Assembly: GCA_002361355.1 (NCBI GenBank)
Contig: DESQ01000019.1
Location: 1 to 64,000 of the forward strand
DNA from: Lachnospiraceae bacterium UBA3310
GTDB taxonomy: Bacteria; Bacillota; Clostridia; Lachnospirales; Lachnospiraceae
Reading direction: 5' to 3'
DNA: 64,000 nt
Shown here: positions 60,049-64,000 of the stretch, in pieces
How positions within the stretch are numbered: position 1 is the first letter of the stretch
Layout of the letters: every line of letters begins with the position of its first letter
Made by a program: the position numbers and the translations under genes
The notes under the pieces: generated by a model
Seen by the model: the letters and a program-made list of their open reading frames with translations, nothing else
Databases searched by the model: none
Told to the model about the DNA's origin: nothing

Positions 60049-61036
60049 AAAATACATCCAATATCATTTCAAACATGGCGTCCTCGTCCGGATAAAACTC
60101 TTCATACTGTTCCCCCATCACGGTCTCTCCCGGTAAAGTATAGAAGTCATCCTCATCATAGGCATAATCAGCCAGAATCGGTGCAAGATAGGCCGCTTCA
60201 TCCAGAGAAATATCCGTCACCATCTGCGGTTTCACCGCCTGATACAAATCTATGACAGCAGTGGCATCCCTGTGTACCGCCTGTTTTGCCGCATCAATAA
60301 AACCGTTCAAATACTGTTTCTGCCTGTCAAGCCGCATATCTGCGGAGCCAAACACATCCGTATTTCTGTACTTCACATACCAGAAAGCATTCTCTCCCAT
60401 CAGATGAAGGCTTCGTCCTTCTACAAAAGCCTCGCTGAATCCGTCCATGTCTCCGGAAATCGTTACGTCAACGCCTCCCACCGCATCATTGATCGTGGGG
60501 ATCGCGCTCATATTGACTGCCGCATATCCATGTACAGGCAGTTGATAAAAGAGGTGCTCAACCGCTTTTTTCTGGTATTCACAACTCTCTTCCATACCGT
60601 TTCCAAACCCGTGCTGTATGGCAAGCTGTGCTTTCACCGTGGAAGTATATTCCCCGTTGCTATCATATATGTCAATATCTGTCATGGTGTTTCTGTTGAT
60701 GCCTATTACTTTGAGGCTCTTATCTTTCGGATTCAGCGCCACCAGAAACAGGGCGTCCGCCTGTCCGCCGTCAGTTCCCTCCGCCACCTCTTCCACATCA
60801 TTTTGTTTATCAATGCCCATGATCAGAAAGGTCAGAATTTCTTCATTGTATGCGTAGATGGTATCCTGATATTTGACCCACCCTTCCTGCCACTTTTCAC
60901 TTTCTTCTTCCGTCAGGATTTCTTCTCCCATAGCGGACTGTAGTGTCGGCTGTGCAGTAACAGGTTCATTGTATAACCGGTGCTTCCCTATCCCTCTGAC
61001 AGTCATGGAACCGGCAAACAACAGCGTAAAGATCAC
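60032..61036 (-). CDS. LytR-CpsA-Psr family protein (capsule/wall ligase)
   Basis: Transfers undecaprenyl-linked polymers to peptidoglycan. LCP core: ITNDAVGGVD-type motif as TINDAVGGVDVTI, KYRNTDVFGSADMRLDRQ, VIGINRNTMTDIDI near residue 110. The GTG at 61036 falls inside the membrane helix, which in the same frame runs upstream as RSLVAAAAIFVIFTLLFAG. No ATG, GTG or TTG is in frame between that helix and the stop at 61133, so the true start is unclear: a rare start codon or a reading-frame error in the A/T-rich run 61077-61085 are possible. Overlaps the sortase-like gene. Confidence 0.88.
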   Translation of the reverse strand: MIFTLLFAGSMTVRGIGKHRLYNEPVTAQPTLQSAMGEEILTEEESEKWQEGWVKYQDTIYAYNEEILTFLIMGIDKQNDVEEVAEGTDGGQADALFLVALNPKDKSLKVIGINRNTMTDIDIYDSNGEYTSTVKAQLAIQHGFGNGMEESCEYQKKAVEHLFYQLPVHGYAAVNMSAIPTINDAVGGVDVTISGDMDGFSEAFVEGRSLHLMGENAFWYVKYRNTDVFGSADMRLDRQKQYLNGFIDAAKQAVHRDATAVIDLYQAVKPQMVTDISLDEAAYLAPILADYAYDEDDFYTLPGETVMGEQYEEFYPDEDAMFEMILDVFYEKVQ

Positions 61037-61053
61037 AAAAATGGCGGCTGCCG

Positions 61054-61836
61054 CTACAAGGCTCCTTTGTTTACTGTTTTTTTTTGCGTCTCTGTCTGTC
61101 TCTCTCGTTTTTGCCTGGGAGCCGGAGCGGCATCAACATCATATCCATACTTACCGTAATATTTACCGTAGTATTTCCCATAATATTTGCCATAATATCC
61201 TTTACCGCTGAGATCAACCTTATTTAAGACAACTCCCAGAATACGGCTCCCGGATTTATCCAACTGTTCTTTTACTCTCTGGACAAAACGGTAGCTGATG
61301 GCGTTATTCTCCACCACCATTATCGTGCCGTCACAGTGCTTCGCCACCACGGCCGCATCAATCACGCTGCCAAGCGGCGGCGTATCTATAATGACATATT
61401 CGAAAGCCCTGCGCATCACATTCAACAGGTCGATAAATCTTTCGCTTCCGAGAAGTTCACTCGGGTTTGGCGACACCGGCCCGGAAAAAATCATATAAAG
61501 ACGTGGAATACTTGTCTGGCACATGGCGTCCGTATATTTGTGCTTGCCAATCAGGCAATGGCTTAGTCCATACCTGACCGCACCGGTCTTGTATCTGCTC
61601 ACCAACACGGATTTTCTCATATCCGCATCAATCAGCAGTGTCCTGTTGCCCGCCTCAGCAAACGATCTCGCCAATTCCATGGCAATGCTCGTCTTTCCCT
61701 CGTGGGGCGTACAGCTTGTCACCGCGATAACCTTCACATCACTGCCGCAGAACTCCACATTGCTGCGCAGTATCTTAAAAGCCTCTTTTGTATGAAAATC
61801 TGCACTTTGATCCAAATGCAATCTGACTTCCTGCAT
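61054..61836 (-). CDS. CpsD/CapB-type bacterial tyrosine kinase (BY-kinase)
   Basis: Cytoplasmic ATPase that autophosphorylates on C-terminal tyrosines and controls polymer length with CpsC. Walker A SCTPHEGKTSIAMEL near residue 40, Walker A' TLLIDADMRKS, Walker B VIIDTPPLGS. The C-terminal tyrosine cluster is unusual: GYYGKYYGKYYGKYYGKYG, encoded by a 12-base tandem repeat, then a basic tail of about 29 residues. Follows cpsC in the classic order phosphatase, co-polymerase, kinase. Confidence 0.94.
   Translation of the reverse strand: MQEVRLHLDQSADFHTKEAFKILRSNVEFCGSDVKVIAVTSCTPHEGKTSIAMELARSFAEAGNRTLLIDADMRKSVLVSRYKTGAVRYGLSHCLIGKHKYTDAMCQTSIPRLYMIFSGPVSPNPSELLGSERFIDLLNVMRRAFEYVIIDTPPLGSVIDAAVVAKHCDGTIMVVENNAISYRFVQRVKEQLDKSGSRILGVVLNKVDLSGKGYYGKYYGKYYGKYYGKYGYDVDAAPAPRQKRERQTETQKKTVNKGAL
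61144..61200 (-). repeat. Tandem 12-base repeat encoding YYGK units
   Basis: Four near-identical 12-base units code for GKYY in the kinase tail. In-frame, so loss or gain of units would change the number of phosphorylatable tyrosines without breaking the protein. Confidence 0.75.
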
Positions 61837-61838
61837 GT

Positions 61839-62564
61839 TTACTTCCTCTTATTCCTCTGTCTGACATCGTTTTCATCCGGTGTAACCGGTATCAGGGCCA
61901 ATGTGCTCAATCCCAGATATTTCTCAACATCTTCCGACGACTTGATCGTGTCATCCAGCAGATAGTGTATCAAAATGACCGCGCAGACCAAAAACACCCC
62001 CAGAATGCCGCCGATCACCGTCCACTTTATCACGCTGGGGCCTGCCTTGATTGTGGGAAAGTTGGCTTCTTCCACCACATTGACCGCATCAATATCCATC
62101 ACATTCTGGATATGCGCTCCCGCCACTTCCCTGATACAATTGGCGATGTCCTGTGCCTGCTGTGGATCAATATCTGTCACGGTGATGGATACGATTCGTG
62201 TATCCGTAGGTGTATTCACACTGACTTTCTTCAACAGATCCTTATACTCCATCTCAGACAGAGAGAGCTGCCCGATCACTGTCTCCAATACATATCGGCT
62301 GTTAATCAGCTCCGCATAATCTTTGGTTAGCTGTGTTCCCATCTGTACATCGCTGTATGTAACCGCTGTGTTTTCCGACTTATTCAATATGTAGATCTTG
62401 GTAGTAGATTCATAGGTAGGCGTGAGCACAAACCTGCTGATCACAAAACCGATCACCGCAGCTAACAGCCCCGCTCCCAAAATGATCAAAACCCTGCTCC
62501 ACAAAATATTGATCATCTCCAGCAGGTCTACCTCGATAACGTCATTTTCCCTGTGATTTTCCAT
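61839..62564 (-). CDS. Capsule chain-length determinant (CpsC/Wzz type)
   Basis: A 241-residue polysaccharide co-polymerase. Two membrane helices (about 20-42 and 180-202) flank an extracytoplasmic coiled part with PTYESTTKIYILNK; a short cytoplasmic tail activates the BY-kinase. Begins two bases after cpsB stop; kinase follows by two bases. Confidence 0.93.
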   Translation of the reverse strand: MENHRENDVIEVDLLEMINILWSRVLIILGAGLLAAVIGFVISRFVLTPTYESTTKIYILNKSENTAVTYSDVQMGTQLTKDYAELINSRYVLETVIGQLSLSEMEYKDLLKKVSVNTPTDTRIVSITVTDIDPQQAQDIANCIREVAGAHIQNVMDIDAVNVVEEANFPTIKAGPSVIKWTVIGGILGVFLVCAVILIHYLLDDTIKSSEDVEKYLGLSTLALIPVTPDENDVRQRNKRK

Positions 62565-62565
62565 A

Positions 62566-63309
62566 TCAGTCTTCTTCCCGATTCCTTATGTATTCGTTTT
62601 GCAACACGCACATCGGATGGTCGTAAAACAACCGCCGCCTGACGGTTTCTCCGTATTTTCTTCCGATATATTCCGCACACCGGGAAAGACAGGGAGTCCT
62701 CCGATCCAAATCATGGGCATCCGTGGCAACAAAATGGATCATATTCTGTTTCAGCATTTTCTTCGTAAGCTGTTTTGTTCCGATCCCGTATTGCCCCATG
62801 ATACTTCCTGCATTCACCTGCATAAGACAACCCATTTCCATCAATTCAATGATCCTGTCTGTCTTACAGCATACATTCCTATATCGCTCTACATGCGCGG
62901 CAATCGGATAATAGCCTCCCATGAGCAGCGCATATATACCATTTCGTATATAATCATAATCCACCAGAGGATCAAATTCAACAAGTACATAGCCGGAACC
63001 TGCCAAAGTTTCCGCCATCCCCTGATCAAGCTCCTCCGTCAGGCTGCTGTGATAATACAGTTCCCCGCCAGTATACAATCTTACATCAATCTCTTCCTGG
63101 CGCATCCGTTCCTGCAATTGAGCGACCTTATCTCTGATCTCTATATGATCTGTGTTCCTGTGCCAGGGCTTATAATGCGGCGTGAGGATCATCTGGGAGA
63201 TCCCGTCCTTCTCCGCCATGCGCAGCATTTTCAAGCTCGTCTCCATACTATCCGAACCGTCATCAATCCCCGGCAGAATGTGGCTGTGAATATCAATATA
63301 TTTCTCCAT
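62566..63309 (-). CDS. CpsB/CapC-type protein tyrosine phosphatase (PHP fold)
   Basis: Metal-dependent phosphatase that reverses BY-kinase phosphorylation. The PHP motif DIHSHILPGIDDGSDS is at the N-terminus, with TPHYKPWH, GGELYY and VATDAHDLDRR as further metal ligands. 247 residues, full length. First gene of the capsule operon, 200 bases after a leader with promoter, G-run and hairpin. Confidence 0.94.
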   Translation of the reverse strand: MEKYIDIHSHILPGIDDGSDSMETSLKMLRMAEKDGISQMILTPHYKPWHRNTDHIEIRDKVAQLQERMRQEEIDVRLYTGGELYYHSSLTEELDQGMAETLAGSGYVLVEFDPLVDYDYIRNGIYALLMGGYYPIAAHVERYRNVCCKTDRIIELMEMGCLMQVNAGSIMGQYGIGTKQLTKKMLKQNMIHFVATDAHDLDRRTPCLSRCAEYIGRKYGETVRRRLFYDHPMCVLQNEYIRNREED

Positions 63310-63393
63310 TTGCCTCCCATTCAGATTCCGTCAAAAATACACCCCTATGAAGTAATACGAACGACTGATATGAAAAGTTCCGCCACGACTGTA

Positions 63394-63427
63394 GAAAAAT
63401 AGAAGCCGAAGCGAAATGCCCGACTTC
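63394..63427 (-). terminator. Possible attenuator (terminator-like hairpin) in the capsule leader
   Basis: On the minus strand GAAGTCG and CGGCTTC (one G-U pair) enclose a 12-base loop and are followed by TATTTTTC. It lies between the capsule promoter and cpsB; it could equally serve dnaJ upstream. Confidence 0.5.
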
Positions 63428-63481
63428 CTTGTCCGTTATTCTCTTTTGGAAGGCAAAGCCGGCATTTTACGCCAAATTTTA

Positions 63482-63491
63482 CCCCCCCCCC
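63482..63491 (-). repeat. Run of ten G in the capsule operon leader
   Basis: Ten C on the plus strand, ten G on the coding strand, between the promoter and cpsB. Long G-runs are prone to slipped-strand length change. Confidence 0.85.
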
Positions 63492-63511
63492 TTATAATAT
63501 CGGGACAATTT

Positions 63512-63540
63512 AGTATATCATCCCTGACGGGTTTTTACAA
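63512..63540 (-). promoter_or_regulatory. Capsule operon promoter
   Basis: On the minus strand TTGTAA (63535-63540), 17 bases, TATACT (63512-63517). Transcription would begin near 63505, about 14 bases before the G-run and 195 bases before cpsB. Confidence 0.6.
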
Positions 63541-63548
63541 GAATATTT

Positions 63549-64000
63549 CTAAAATTTGAATTTCTTCTTCTTTTTTCCGCCGCCCGTTTGTTCCTCAGAA
63601 GCATCTGCGGATATGTTCTTAGCCGCGTTCAGTGAATCGCCCGTGTGCTCGTCAAACTGTCTCAAAAGATCTCTTGCCTCATGGGAAAGTTTGTCAGGCA
63701 CCTGCACCACCAGCGTCACATAATGATCGCCGCGCACATCCCTGTTTCGCAGGGAAGGAACGCCCTTGCCTTTCAGACGCACCTTTGTGTCAGTCTGTGT
63801 ACCGGCCTTCACCTCATAGATCACCTTACCGTCCACCGTATCGATCAAAATCTCTCCACCCAGCGCCGCAACAGCGAATGACATGGGAACTGTGGAATAG
63901 ATATTTTCATCCTGCCTCTGGAAAATCGGATGTCTCCCTACCACCACCTCGACCAGAAGATCGCCTCTGGGGCCGCCGTTTGTACCCGGCTCTCCCTTAT
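63549..64000 (-). CDS. dnaJ: Chaperone DnaJ, C-terminal part (5' end cut by window edge)
   Basis: About 150 residues of the C-terminal client-binding domains: GEPGTNGGPRGDLLVEV, FAVAALGGEI, then LRLKGKGVPSLRN-type segment (KVRLKGKGVPSLRNRDVRGDH) and a basic tail (GGGKKKKKFKF) rather than the usual end. The J domain and zinc centre lie beyond the right edge. Co-chaperone of DnaK. It is transcribed toward the capsule operon, 239 bases away. Confidence 0.93.
   Translation of the reverse strand, partial: KGEPGTNGGPRGDLLVEVVVGRHPIFQRQDENIYSTVPMSFAVAALGGEILIDTVDGKVIYEVKAGTQTDTKVRLKGKGVPSLRNRDVRGDHYVTLVVQVPDKLSHEARDLLRQFDEHTGDSLNAAKNISADASEEQTGGGKKKKKFKF

Noticed and set aside
61054..61133. Kinase and LCP as one fused protein broken by a frameshift
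   Set aside because: The kinase already ends with a normal basic tail and LCP proteins are normally separate; the odd LCP start is reported instead as a start-codon question.
1..64000. CRISPR array, rRNA operon, prophage, intact insertion sequence
   Set aside because: No regularly spaced direct repeats, no rRNA sequence, no phage structural genes and no full transposase with terminal repeats were seen; only the Rpn-type gene is transposase-related.

Overview
This window is chromosomal DNA of a low-to-mid G+C anaerobic Firmicute, most likely a Lachnospiraceae member (Clostridia). The evidence is a type III glutamine synthetase, the [FeFe]-hydrogenase maturation set HydE/HydG/HydF, an IreB-RuvX-DUF1292-RNase J block, FtsE/FtsX with an M23 hydrolase, and strong AGGAGG-type ribosome binding sites with several TTG starts. 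Nearly every gene lies on the minus strand. The only plus-strand genes are three tiny monocistronic ones near 6.0, 13.4 and 37.1 kb.

Layout, 0-22 kb: an OmpR-type response regulator (cut at the left edge); uvrB-uvrA behind a LexA-type box; manC; a cell-envelope block ftsE-ftsX-M23 hydrolase-S41 protease; a CdaR-like regulator; then hydE-hydG-hydF followed by overlapping genes for an acyl-ACP thioesterase, a CvfB-like RNA-binding protein and a CPBP protease. A tRNA-Gln(CTG) follows glnN, and its promoter lies in the glnN terminator. glnN itself has a leader that resembles ANTAR-controlled attenuators.

22-46 kb: an SGNH/MBOAT acyltransferase pair; a long run ireB-ruvX-DUF1292-rnj-ylbF-(MltG-like)-trmR-U32 for RNA processing and tRNA wobble modification; a solute-binding lipoprotein paired with a dCache-GGDEF-EAL receptor; mtaB; an HPr-like protein without its phospho-histidine; then thiI, cysteine desulfurase, rsmE, a VanZ-like gene, prmA, telA, xpaC and DUF3048.

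46-48.5 kb: a compact AT-rich accessory block of four genes of unknown function, one with a C39/papain-like Cys-His-Asp arrangement. It has its own promoters and terminator and sits beside the capsule locus.

48.6-63.3 kb: a Wzx/Wzy-type capsule locus, read from right to left. The regulatory front is CpsB phosphatase, CpsC, BY-kinase, LCP ligase, a sortase-B-like lipoprotein that lacks the catalytic Cys and His, a small secreted protein and the priming sugar transferase. After an Rpn-type nuclease gene comes the sugar-specific part: DUF4422, a GT52-type sialyltransferase candidate, NeuB, GT2, Wzx, Wzy and a NeuA-HAD fusion. Together these suggest a nonulosonic (sialic) acid surface polysaccharide. 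The capsule leader holds a run of ten G and a possible attenuator. The right edge cuts dnaJ.

Most promising for follow-up: the unknown accessory operon, the catalytically dead sortase-like lipoprotein, the poly-G capsule leader, and the glnN leader with the nested tRNA promoter.
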